From: Cladorrhinum sp. PSN259
Taxonomy: Eukaryota > Ascomycota > Sordariomycetes > Sordariales > Podosporaceae
Direction: 5' to 3'
DNA: 64,000 bases
NCBI GenBank assembly: GCA_033725935.1
Contig: MU867073.1
Span: 124,001 to 188,000 of the forward strand
The translations under genes and the position numbers were made by a program. Below, in pieces: positions 21,596 to 32,400 of this stretch (positions within the stretch are counted from its first letter, which is position 1; each line of letters starts with the position of its first letter). The notes below the pieces were generated by a model. The model saw only the letters and a list, made by a program, of their open reading frames with translations, made no database searches and had not been told where the DNA came from.

Positions 21596-23200
21596 ATGAA
21601 CAGCGCCGCCGAACCCCTCATCCCGCAATCACATCCCTCCTCCCAAGACCCTGACGACGAACCCCCTTCTCCGAAACCATCCTCATCCTCATCGCCCACC
21701 CTCTTCATCTATCTCCTGACCTTCTCCGCCGGAATATCGGGCCTTCTGTTTGGCTACGACACTGGCGTGATCTCCTCGACCCTAGTATCACTCGGCACAT
21801 CCCTTTCCAACCGCCCATTAACACCCCTCGACAAATCAATCATCACGTCCTCAACCTCACTATTTGCCTTGCTCATCTCGCCATTCTCGTCCATCCTTGC
21901 TGACAGGCTGGGCAGGAAACGCGTCATTCTCATCGCTTCCCTCCTCTTCATTCTGGGAGCACTAATCCAAGCATGGTCTACCACAGTAACTCTCATGGTG
22001 GTAGGCCGGAGCGTAGTAGGCATGGCAGTCGGTGCCGCCAGCTTCGTCGTACCGCTTTACATAGCTGAACTGGCACCCAAAGAGCACCGAGGGAGACTAA
22101 TCACCATGAATGTGATTTTCATCACCGCCGGTCAGGTCCTAGCTTACGTGGTCGGGTGGTTATTAACGGAACACGGAGCGTGGAGGTGGATGGTCGGATT
22201 GGGAGCGGTGCCAGCTATCGGGCAGGCTGGACTCATGGTTCTTATGCCGGAGAGCCCGAGGTGGTTGGTGATGGTTGGACGGAGCGGGGAAGCAAAGGTT
22301 GTGCTGGGACGGGTTGTTGGCGGTAAGGAGACAGGAATGAGAGAGGTGGAGGGGCTGGTGAAAGGGATTGAGATTGAGGTTAGGGAGGAAGAAGGTAGGC
22401 GAATTACGAGGGGAGCAGGGAAGAGCGGGTGGGTGGAAGGGATGGAGGAGTTGCTTGGGATTAGGAGGAATAGGAGGGCGCTGGCTATCGCTTGTTTGTT
22501 GCAGGGTTTGCAGCAGTTGTGCGGGTTTGTAAGTTGGTACTGATGAAATGGGTTTGATGCGGTTGCGAGGGATACTAATTATTACAAACAGAACTCACTC
22601 ATGTACTTTTCGGCTACGATTTTCATGATGCTCGGCTTCCCGATTCCTACGCTTACATCGCTTGTAGTTGCAGTCACCAATTTCGCTTTAACTCTGGTGG
22701 CGCTCCTTATTGTCGACCGCGTTGGGAGGAGAAGAATTCTCCTCTGGTCAATTCCGCTCATGGTTGCTGGTCTGTTATTCGCAGCTTATGGCTTCTCGTT
22801 TATTACGCTCTCGTCGATTGATGGGCCAGACGATGGCACTCCTCCAGCTGCCCAGGGTGCGGCAGTGGTTATTCTCATCAGCATCATGATCTATGTCGCA
22901 GGATATGCCATCGGTCTCGGAAATGTCCCATGGATGCAGAGTGAGCTGTTTGCTCTGAACGTTCGATCACTGGGTAGCGGAATTGCTACGGCAACCAACT
23001 GGGGTGCCAACTTTATTATCGGGCTTACATTTTTGTTGTTGATGGAGGTCCTGACACCGCCCTGGACATTTGTCCTGTATGCAGTGATCTGCATTTGTGG
23101 CTACGGTCTGATTTGGATGTTCTATCCCGAGACTGCTGGCCTCAGTTTAGAAGAAGCCGCGAGTCTTCTAGAAGACGATAACTGGGGTGTGCGGCGGTGA
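21596..23200 (+). CDS. MFS sugar/myo-inositol-type transporter
   Basis: Two exons, 21596-22528 and 22592-23200, give 513 aa; the 63-nt intron (GTAAGT...ACAG) is phase 0. The short cytosolic N-terminus is Pro/Ser-rich. Twelve membrane helices are expected. Sugar-porter motifs are clear: GLLFGYDTGVISSTL in helix 1, ADRLGRKRVIL between helices 2 and 3, PLYIAELAPKEHRGRL, PESPRWLV after helix 6, LQGLQQLCGFNSLMYFS in helix 7, VDRVGRRRILL, and YPETAGLSLEEA at the end. The GFDTGxISS form and the NSLMYFSATIF block point to the proton/myo-inositol branch (Itr type) rather than hexose carriers. It likely sits in the plasma membrane. Substrate is inferred from family only. Confidence 0.88.
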
Positions 23201-24792
23201 ATGCTACATGGCTTACATCGCACCTGAGGGGTGGATAGTTTCCATCAATCTACACTAGAACCATCTTGAACTCTCTGGCTCCATATTTATATGCAAGGAA
23301 AAGCTTGAAACTACGTGAGATGGGTCAGCAAATGCATGCCGAGGTATCTTTGCAACGGCCTCCCAGCACGGCGGAATTGTGTCGCAACCTTAGAATTCTC
23401 AAATACGGAAATCCAGTGAGGCTATGTCCGGCTATCGTCGGCAATCTACCGTCAGTCGGTATCATACATGAAGAACAAACAAGTTAGTTTTTGTGGGAAA
23501 CGATTGTATAAAAAAAAAGTTTTTCTCATCATATCCACTTGATGGCAAACTGAGAAAGGGACTGATTTCCCCCACGGGTTGATTCAACGGGCTCCCATTC
23601 CGGCAGATCTGTAAGAAACGTTAGCCCGATTATTGGTGATTTTTGATTGGTGAGCTGACTTATTGCGGGTCGAGCCCCTGTCGGGCCTTGACGTAATCTT
23701 GCAGAAAGCCACGGGGACCGCTTTCATCCGTTCATTGTCATCACGGATATAAACAACGGGACGAGATCATATCGGTGTTGCCCGTTTTCTTAATCCCGAC
23801 TCAACACGTCGCATTGCGTGGTGATTACTAACGGCAGCGCATCACGGATTTTTGCACCTAGTGGAAAGCGCACTGCATGATACGGAACAATTTGCATCTG
23901 CGGTCTAGTTTGGTCTCATATCTTCCGGTTGGCACGCTCCTGCTGACCTGATATCTCAAAAACCTCCACTTGGTGCCTTGTTACCGATTGTTACCTGTGG
24001 TTCACTGTGGATTCCTCGAGATGGATCCCAGCTTTCATTCTAGCGCTATCTCTGCATGAGCAAGGGCTTCCCTGCTTCAGACAAAGAGCTTTTGGTCTGG
24101 GCTCGGCAACTCCGCAGGGGAGCCGTCACCATCGATGTCGTGCCTCCTCCAGACAGGTGTCTTTGTATAACTAGTCCCTAGAAATTGCCTTCATTCCCGT
24201 CAAAAGTGAGTTGTGACAAACAAAGGTCCCATGCCTCGGCCGAACCAAAAATTTACTATTCCCGGTCTAAAAAAAAGGTCCCATCTTAAAGCCGGACCAA
24301 ACCCGGGGTTCTGGTGAGAGGAAGATGTGAAAACACCGAGCCAAGAACCAACCACACTATCGGTTCGGTGTCCGATGCCCCTTCATGGGTGTGACGGTAC
24401 AGAAGCTCCAGTTTTTTTCTTTCATCGGCTGCATCGTTTCCACCCCCCGGTGACTGTTTAATCCATGGTGGGAAAAGGATTTTTTTTCTCTTTTAGTAAA
24501 GGGGTATTGGCGTGCAGGTTACCACTGGAGTTTTTTATATAGAAAGGGCCCTTCTCCCTTCACCCCGGATGGCAAATTCCATGACTGCATACCTTTTTCA
24601 ACATTTGTCATTGACTGCCTTTCCGGTTTTGGTCCTGTCCAGATCACTACTACCCCAGCTGCATTAGTTCGTCATCACATGGTTCCTGGACGACGTCAAT
24701 ATATACGGATCACTTAAACAGCTTCCATCCACTATACCGTTGATATACCAACCCATCTACGAATAGGCCACAGCAACCCAACACGTGCCCCA
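23201..24792. other. Upstream region of the DHA1 exporter gene
   Basis: 1.6 kb with no recognisable gene. Two TATA-like elements precede the MFS exporter, at 24536-24541 and 24700-24705, about 250 and 90 nt before its ATG; which one is used is unknown. Confidence 0.5.
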
Positions 24793-26796
24793 ATGGGTCT
24801 CAACAACATCGACAAGGCGATCGAGGGCGCCGAGGTCGACGCCGCCTCCCCGGTCTCGACCCGGTCCCCACACAATGACTTTGCGGGGCGCCGCAGCGAA
24901 GAGATCGAACGGGTCATCTCCGCTTCCTCCGTATCAACAACGTCTACCGATATCGTACCCACCCAACGAGGACTGAGCCGGATATCCACCCAAAGGGATC
25001 TCGAAAGACATGTTACCGAGATCAGTCGCATCCAAACACAACGGAGCCAACACACCGCCACCGTCGGCAAAAGCATCAAGAGCAAGCGGAGCAAGGCTTC
25101 CATGAGAAGTCGGCCCTTACCAGCTTTCGGTGCCGGTAAACCATACCCGCCATTACTGCCGAACCAGGAGGATTTTGTGGTTGAGTTCGATGGCTTGGAT
25201 GACCCATTGCACGCCCAGAATTGGCCATTGGCAAGGAAGTATGTTTTGCACAGACTCTATCCATCACCACCGCTCATCTCTTATACTAATACCAATCCTC
25301 ACAGGCTTCTCACAGCAGCTATGCTAGGCTTCACAACCGTAGTCTCTGCTTTCGGATCAAGCATCTTCTCGTCTGCTACCCGCGCTGTCGCTCAGGAATT
25401 CGGAGTCTCATCCGATGTCGCCTTGCTTGGCGTTTCTTTCTACGTTCTCGGCTTCGCAACCGGCCCAACTTTCTGGGCTCCTCTGTCCGAGTTGAAAGGC
25501 CGTCGTCTTCCCTTGGTCGTCGCCATGTTCGGCTTCGCCATCTTCAACGTCGCTTGCGCAACGGCCAAGGATATCCAAACCGTTCTCATCACCCGGTTCT
25601 TTGCCGGATTCTTCGGTGCCTGCCCCCTAGCAGTTGTCGCCGCCGTTTTCTCCGATATGTTCGATAACCGCACGAGAGGCGTGGCTATCACCGTGTTCTC
25701 CATGACAGTTTTCACTGGCCCCATGCTGGCTCCCTTCATTGGAGGCTTCATCGTTGATTCGCATCTTGGCTGGCGGTGGACAGCTTACCTTGTCGCAATC
25801 ATGGGCTTCGTTGCGTTCTTACTCGATCTCTTCTTCCTCCGGGAGACTTACCCGCCAATCATTTTGGTTGAGAAGGCTTCGGAGCTTCGTCGCCGCACGC
25901 TCAACTGGGGTATTCATGCGAAGCAGGAGGAAATCGAGATTGACGTCAAGGAGTTGATCACCAAGAACTTCTCTCGTCCAATGAGGTTGCTGTTCTGCGA
26001 GCCCATCGTGACGCTCTTGTCCATCTACATGGCGTTCATCTATGGACTGCTGTACCTCTTCCTGACGGCATACCCCTTTGTATTCGTGGGTGTGCACGGC
26101 ATGTCGGCCGGTGTGGCTGGTCTTACTTTCTTCGGTATGATCACTGGCCAGCTCCTTGCTGGTGTCGCCGTCTTGTTGCAGCAGCCGTGGTACCAGCGTA
26201 AGCTGGCTGCTAACAACGGCGTTCCCATCCCTGAATGGCGCCTTCCCAGCGTCATTGCAGGCGGCGTCTCGTTCGCGGCTGGTCTCTTCTGGTTCGGCTG
26301 GTCGGGCTACAGGAAGGACATCCACTGGATCGTTCCAACCCTGTCCGGCCTTCTCAGTGGATTCGGCTTGGCCTCTATATTCTTGCAGGCGCTGAACTAC
26401 TTGGTTGATTCGTACCTCATGTTCGCGGCCTCTGCAATTGCAGGCAACACTTTTCTGCGGTCGTTGGCTGGTGCCGGTTTCCCTCTTTTCTCCAGGTACA
26501 TGTTCGAGGGGATGGGTATCCAGTGGGCCTCAACTATGTTGGGTTGCGTGGCTGCTGCGCTTGTACCGATTCCGATCGCGTTCTATATGTATGGACACAA
26601 GCTGAGGGCTAGAAGCGCTTATGCTCCTACCTCGCCACCTGCTGGAGACGGTGACGATAGTACTGATGAGGTTGTGGAGAAGGAGTATGATGGGAATGTC
26701 TGCGCCATGGCCAATGTGTCTAAGCAAGATAGGAGCCGTGCTGCAAGTATTGCCTCTAGGAGCCGAGCTGGAAGTACTGCCTCGGGCATGGTTTAG
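24793..26796 (+). CDS. MFS multidrug/polyamine-type exporter (DHA1 family)
   Basis: Two exons, 24793-25238 and 25305-26796, give 645 aa. The 66-nt intron has a GTATGT donor, a TACTAAT branch site and a CACAG acceptor; it is a multiple of three with no stop, so it reads through as coding if ignored. The first 125 residues are hydrophilic, with many Ser/Thr and repeated ISRIQTQRS-like segments. The DHA1 start block DPLHAQNWPLARK precedes helix 1. APLSELKGRRLPL is the family version of motif A, RFFAGFFGACPLAVV is in helix 4, and GPMLAPFIGGFI is motif C, typical of drug/proton antiporters with 12 helices. Closest known relatives by pattern are fungal polyamine/drug exporters (Tpo1/Flr1 group). 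It likely exports small molecules across the plasma membrane by proton exchange. Confidence 0.9.
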   Translation: MGLNNIDKAIEGAEVDAASPVSTRSPHNDFAGRRSEEIERVISASSVSTTSTDIVPTQRGLSRISTQRDLERHVTEISRIQTQRSQHTATVGKSIKSKRSKASMRSRPLPAFGAGKPYPPLLPNQEDFVVEFDGLDDPLHAQNWPLARKYVLHRLYPSPPLISYTNTNPHRLLTAAMLGFTTVVSAFGSSIFSSATRAVAQEFGVSSDVALLGVSFYVLGFATGPTFWAPLSELKGRRLPLVVAMFGFAIFNVACATAKDIQTVLITRFFAGFFGACPLAVVAAVFSDMFDNRTRGVAITVFSMTVFTGPMLAPFIGGFIVDSHLGWRWTAYLVAIMGFVAFLLDLFFLRETYPPIILVEKASELRRRTLNWGIHAKQEEIEIDVKELITKNFSRPMRLLFCEPIVTLLSIYMAFIYGLLYLFLTAYPFVFVGVHGMSAGVAGLTFFGMITGQLLAGVAVLLQQPWYQRKLAANNGVPIPEWRLPSVIAGGVSFAAGLFWFGWSGYRKDIHWIVPTLSGLLSGFGLASIFLQALNYLVDSYLMFAASAIAGNTFLRSLAGAGFPLFSRYMFEGMGIQWASTMLGCVAAALVPIPIAFYMYGHKLRARSAYAPTSPPAGDGDDSTDEVVEKEYDGNVCAMANVSKQDRSRAASIASRSRAGSTASGMV

Positions 26797-27562
26797 TAAG
26801 AATGAGTGATACATTGGAGAAAGGATGCAGATATTGAGGAGGATATATTGTCTTTCACAGCGTTGGATTTTAGTAGCGGCAGTTTGGTCTATGGTTATTT
26901 GGGGCACGGCGTTCGGGATATGCAAAATATGGAGGAAGGCATGGCATCTATACCCCATTTAGTGTATTTGGTTTCATGGATGGTTCATGCGGTATGGACA
27001 TGATTACGGATGGGCACGGCTGCTACGATAGCAAATTAATGTATAGTTGAATCAAAACATGATCAAGAAAATGAACAAATACGATTATCTGCTGGTATCG
27101 TGGCTGGTTGTTAGCGCCTAGTCATCTTTTAAAGAAGTCTTGCTGTAAACAAACTCAACAAGATGTTGATATGGTGATGGATGCAATGAGTTGTTCTAGC
27201 TAACCCTAACCCACAGGCCGTCCTTGTGAGCCCGGATTGACCCACTCACCGCCCGGTTCTTTTCAGCCACAGCAGATACTGCCAGGCCGCGCCACAATTC
27301 CAGACGTGCCATGGCCCAGCTGTCGCCGCACTCCATTACGTCGCACCCACGGCAACCTAGCTGACTTGCAGGGGACATTGGGTGAGGCGGGCGCTGGATT
27401 TAGAGCTGTAACTTGAACCTATTCCCAACATCCCCCCATCGCACTAAACCATCCCCGCGACGATTTGAGCATCCCGAGCTGCCTTTTGCGTCTCTTCACG
27501 TCAAATCACCAATCTACGATATCCAAGCCCCCATCAACTCCACCACCACATAAATAGCCACA
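26797..27562. other. Intergenic region before rpn6
   Basis: 766 nt between tandem genes: the 3' UTR of the exporter, then the rpn6 promoter. No proteasome control element could be confirmed by eye, and no other feature is seen. Confidence 0.5.
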
Positions 27563-28899
27563 ATGGCGCAGGGCGACTCGGAGAGGGTGCGTGAGGCCCA
27601 GAAGCTTGCTGTTTCCAACCCGCAAAAAGCAGAGGAGATCTACAAGGAGATTTTGTCAAAGCCGCCATCTGTCACCTCTGAGGCTGCCATTAGGGAACAT
27701 GAGACCGCTTTGATTAGCTTGGGAGAGCTCTTCCGCGACCAGAAGAACACAGAGGAGCTCGTCGAGTTGGTAACCAAGAGCCGAACAGTTTTATCATCTT
27801 TCGCCAAGGCAAAGACAGCCAAGTTGGGTGTGTACTTTTTGAAATCACTTCGAATAGCTTATACTGACTTCAGCCCCTTTCTCTTTTGACAGTGCGCCAA
27901 CTGCTCGACCTGTTCGAAGCCATCCCCAACTCGACCGATACCCAGATCGCCGTCACCAAGTCCTGCATAGAATGGGCCACCTCGGAGCGCCGCTCTTTCC
28001 TCCGACAGAATCTCGAGACCCGCCTCGTGACGCTTTACATGGCCAAGAAGTCTTACTATGACGCCCTCACGCTCATCAACAATTTGCTCAAGGAGCTCAA
28101 GCGTATGGACGACAAGCTCGTCCTGGTTGAAGTCCAGCTCCTCGAGTCCCGCGTATACCACGCTTTAGGCAACATCCCCAAGGCTCGCGCAGCTCTCACC
28201 AGCGCCCGCACCTCGGCAGCCTCAGTCTACACCCCTCCCCTGTTGCAAGCGAACCTCGACATGCAATCTGGTATGCTCCACGCTGAGGATAAGGACTTCC
28301 AGACGGCATTCAGTTACTTCATCGAGGCCCTGGACGGATACCACACCCAAGACGAGCCGGCCCGTGCCCAGGCGGCTTTGCAGTACATGTTGCTCTGCAA
28401 GATCATGCTCAACCTTGCCGACGATGTCAACAACCTTATGCAGTCTAAGCAGGCGCTCAAGTACGCTGGCCAGTCGCTGGAGGCTATGAAGGCTATTGCG
28501 CGGGCCCACTCGAACCGGTCCCTGGAAGAGTACGAGCGCGCTCTTGGAGCGTACAAGTATGAGCTCGGCAGTGATGCGTTTATTCGCAACCACCTGCGGA
28601 GATTGTACGATGCTATGTTGGAGCAGAATCTAATCAAAGTAATTGAGCCCTTCAGCCGGGTGGAGATTGATCACATTGCGAAGATGGTCGGGTTGGACAA
28701 GGAGCAGGTTGAGCGCAAGCTGTCGCAGATGATCCTGGACAAGGTGATTATTGGCGTTTTGGACCAGGGTGCGGGATGTCTGATCATTTATGACGAGACG
28801 CACAGGGACGAGGCGTACGATGCGGCGCTGGCGACGATTGAGAAGCTGAGCAATGTTGTTGATGTTCTTTATACCAACCAGGCTTCACTCCTGGAGTAA
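27563..28899 (+). CDS. rpn6: 26S proteasome regulatory subunit Rpn6 (PSMD11)
   Basis: Two exons, 27563-27827 and 27893-28899, give 423 aa, the normal Rpn6 length of about 420-435. The 65-nt intron splits a Val codon. Helical TPR-like repeats fill residues 1-290 (AEEIYKEIL, YDALTLINNLLKELKRMDDK, ALGNIPKARAALTSARTSA) and the C-terminal PCI domain follows (FIRNHLRRLYDAMLEQNL, EPFSRVEIDHIAKMVGL, KVERKLSQMILD-like block). The signature CIEWATSERRSFLRQ is characteristic of this subunit. Rpn6 is part of the proteasome lid and clamps lid to core particle, so it is essential for degradation of ubiquitinated proteins. The closest alternative, a COP9 signalosome subunit (CSN2), lacks this combination of blocks. 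Confidence 0.95.
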
Positions 28900-29489
28900 T
28901 CAGGAATGGTTGGTGGGCGGTTGTATTATTCCAGGCGGCACAACAAGGTTATTCACTCTGCATTTTATGAAGTAGAAAAAAGTGAAAAACGTGGAAATTC
29001 ATGAGAAATGCAAAGAAAAATAAATTCTTCCGCTTATTTGCTTGTTGTGATATGTGTACACTCATATGGGTAGGTTCCATATAAAACAAGCCCAATTTCG
29101 TGATTTGATAGTATCAAGTAGAGAAAAAGTTACACGGTGGTATTCTAACATTTCCAGGTTATCATAAAAAAAACCCAAGACACATTTTTGTTCGTCTCTT
29201 CTTCAATCTCAAGACTTGATCCCAAACAAAACGCCAGACGGTTCCCATGCTATGCTATGCCAAGCCATGCAATGGGGGTTATTCCAAAACACCGTGTAAG
29301 GGGGGTATCATCCTTTCCTTCCTCCCTTCTCCCCGAACCCAAATTTCCATATCAAAACACAATTTTGTTTCCTTTCCCTTTTGTTCATCTTTCCCCTTCC
29401 TATGCCTTGCTAGATGAGATACCTCCATGCCCTAATTTCCCAATTTCCACAAAATCGCCAATTCACATAACAAACACCTTTTTGCCCTC
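28900..29489. other. Convergent 3' region between rpn6 and the AT-hook gene
   Basis: 590 nt between facing stop codons, AT-rich around 28975-29035, with an A-run at 29166. Expected to hold both 3' UTRs; nothing else seen. Confidence 0.55.
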
Positions 29490-32400
29490 TTACACCAGAT
29501 CTTCAGGATACCTCCCATCCGGCAACCTCCTCTCTCTGTCCACTTTACCTTCTCTCCTCCTCTGTTCGCCCAAAATAACCGCAAATAACCTCTTCGCCAA
29601 GTCCAACTCGTCCCATTTTTCTATTCTTCGCGAGGAAGGATTGGAATTGGTGCCTTCCAGTGGTAGTGGTTGTGGTGACTCCATCTCGGACTTGAAAGCA
29701 TGTATGATATCAATGTGCCACTGTTCCAGTACAATATGTTCCCGGTCAGGATTATTCCGCTTGCCAATCACTTTGCCTAGTAACTTTGATGCTGAGGAAG
29801 AGGAAGAGGAAGAAGGGGCAAGGGACAGTTGCCCCTGGCGACGGAGTTTGAGAATGTAGGCAAGAAGTTCCCAGTGGGAGTTTGTCCACACTTGTTTTGT
29901 CAGAGCCGGACGAGCAGAAGCGCGGCTGTGAGGTTTGCTCTTTGACTTGTGGTTGGGTTTGAGCTGGACAGAGGGCACAGGTGGTGCTTTTTCGGTGGGA
30001 GCTGAAGAACTTTCGGCGGTGGGGCTTTCGTCTTCCTCTGTTGGAGGAGGAAGAGGGGGCAGAGGTTTATCTTTGAGCACTTGTTGGGCTGGAGCTTTTG
30101 AAACAGATGCGAGAAGTTCAGAAGGTTTGATAGACTGAGCTTGAACTGTTGCTGCCTTCCACGATGCTGTGTGTCGATCAGCCTGGGTTGTAGGACGCTC
30201 GACGGGGGAAGCTTGAGCTACTGGTGCCTTCTCAGCGGCAGCACGTTTTTCCGCCTGGCTTGAGGACGGCTCGACAGAGGCAGCTTGGACTGACGGTCTC
30301 TTCCTTGATTCCGCGCGCCGTTCTGCCTGGATTACAGGAGGCTCAATGAAGGGAGGAACTTGAATCGATGTCGTTCTGGAGGCTCGACGACGTTCAAACT
30401 GCGTGACAGGCGAAAGAGTACTGCTCGTGAATTCAACCACTCGCCCTGGAGTCTTGCCCTTGGCCGGGGAGCGGAGACATGACTTGCTAGGGGACACAGC
30501 GCGGTGCCGAGGTTCAGGTCGATGAGGGGTTGTATTGATGAGTTCGGAAGCTTGTTGATAGTCTTGTTCGTGGTCTTGACTAACACGAGGCTGTAGCCGT
30601 TCTTGTTCTTTTCCGTGAGCCTGTCGGATTTCTTGTTCGGCTGGCTGTGGCCTTTGCAGCGAGAGGAGTTTGGGAATGGAGCTAATAGCTCCGAATAGCG
30701 AGTTTCTCCTAGGAGGGTTCCGAGCAGGGAGTGGAGACTCCTGTTCTACTTCTTCGTCTTCCTCATCATCCTCTTCTTCAACCGGAGAGCCGCGTGAACG
30801 AGAGGCTTGCTTGATCGGGATAGGCTCAACAGGCTTGGGTTCGGCAGCCCTCCGCACAGGTGAGAACAAATCGATACTTGGCCTGCGAGTTCCAATTTCG
30901 AGCCTTTTTTGTGGAATCTGTTGCGGCTTGGTTGCAGGCATTGTCTCAACGTACTCGGGAAACAGGCTGTTGGTAGATGTCTGCAGTCTCCGGACAGCCG
31001 CTGTTGATCGTGACACTGGCTGTTCAGTTCTCGTCTTCCCGTCAGCCCTCCGTGTGTTGGGGGCTGCAAATACCCCAATACCAGGAACACCAGGGACAGT
31101 TTGGGAATTTGGTGGAAGTGTCGCTAACGGTGAGAAGAAATCCGAAAATACTGGCTGCTTCTTCGCCGTAGCAGGGGCAGGAAGTGGTCTTGAGGGAGCT
31201 GATGTGCGGCTTTCATTACCCTGAGAGAGTAGACTCAACTCGGGATCCTCATTTGTAGAAGCAGACTTTGTCAACGGCCGGTTCTCATCGTTATTAGCCG
31301 GTCTTTGTCTCTCCTGTCGGTCTCTGTCTCTCCTCCTCCAGGAGTCAGCTATCGTGGTTCTCCGAGAAGGCTCCATAATGGGCCGCTCCTTTGCTGGAAT
31401 ATGCTTTGCCACAAAAGGTGTAGGTCGTTGAGCCTCAAGAAGAAAAAGATCTTCCTCCTCGTCCTCTTCTTCTGTTGGTTGCTGAACCTGGGTCTTTGTG
31501 GCGGCTACCCCCAAGCTGAAAGACGTCCTGTCAAGCACAGACTGCTGCATCGACAACCCAAAAGGCGGATCCTCTCGGATTTCTTCCAGCTGCTGATTGT
31601 CAAGAAACGACCCATGAGTGGCAAAAACGCTCGAGTTCTGCTCCGGCTCCTCTGGTTCTCGAGAACTGAGAAATGAGCCGTGGGCTGCAAACACGCTTGA
31701 AGTGGGAGATGCAAATCTCTGTTCTTCAACCGGTGGAGGCTCTCTGACGGGACTTGACTCTCCTTGCCAACTCATTGCATCATCATCGTGGACAGAGGTA
31801 GCCCTGGGAGACCCAGTAGCACTGATGGTAGCGTCCCTATCGACGACCTGTTTTGCTGGGCTAAACAAGGTATTTCGTAATACACCTGACCTCGCTGTCT
31901 CAACAGAGTCAGGGCCGAAAGGATCATCAAGTTGCTCGACGCCCGGAATAGAAGCCCTGCGGTGTGGCGATAAAGCGCTGGCAGCGTCTGAAACCAGACT
32001 CCTAATCTTTCTTAGCGAGTTTGACCATGAGCGTTCTTCCTCCTGAGCCTCCGGGAGAGTTTCTCTGGCGGGAGATCGCACGGGCCTAGTTGGAGCAACC
32101 AATGGTGCAGGTGACTGGCTGGATTTAGTTACTGAACCTCGGAACGGACTCCCCAATGCATTGTCTCTCGCAGGGGGTGATGGTGGATCGGATGTGACTT
32201 GTTGAAGTCTTTGACCGGCACGTACTATAGGTGATAGGGAGGGTCGATGCGCCGGCTCCGGAAGGGTCAAGCTCGCCTGTGGAATGGCCTGTTGAACATT
32301 CAAACCTGTGTTTGATCCTGATCTAAAAGATGACAACTGATCGGCGGGGGTCTCGGTTGAGTTTGATCTCATATGATTCGAGAAGAGGTTGGTGGGAAGC

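Noticed and set aside
29188..29859. 223-codon plus-strand ORF overlapping the end of the AT-hook gene
   Set aside because: Opposite strand of a well-supported 1860-codon frame; probably chance.
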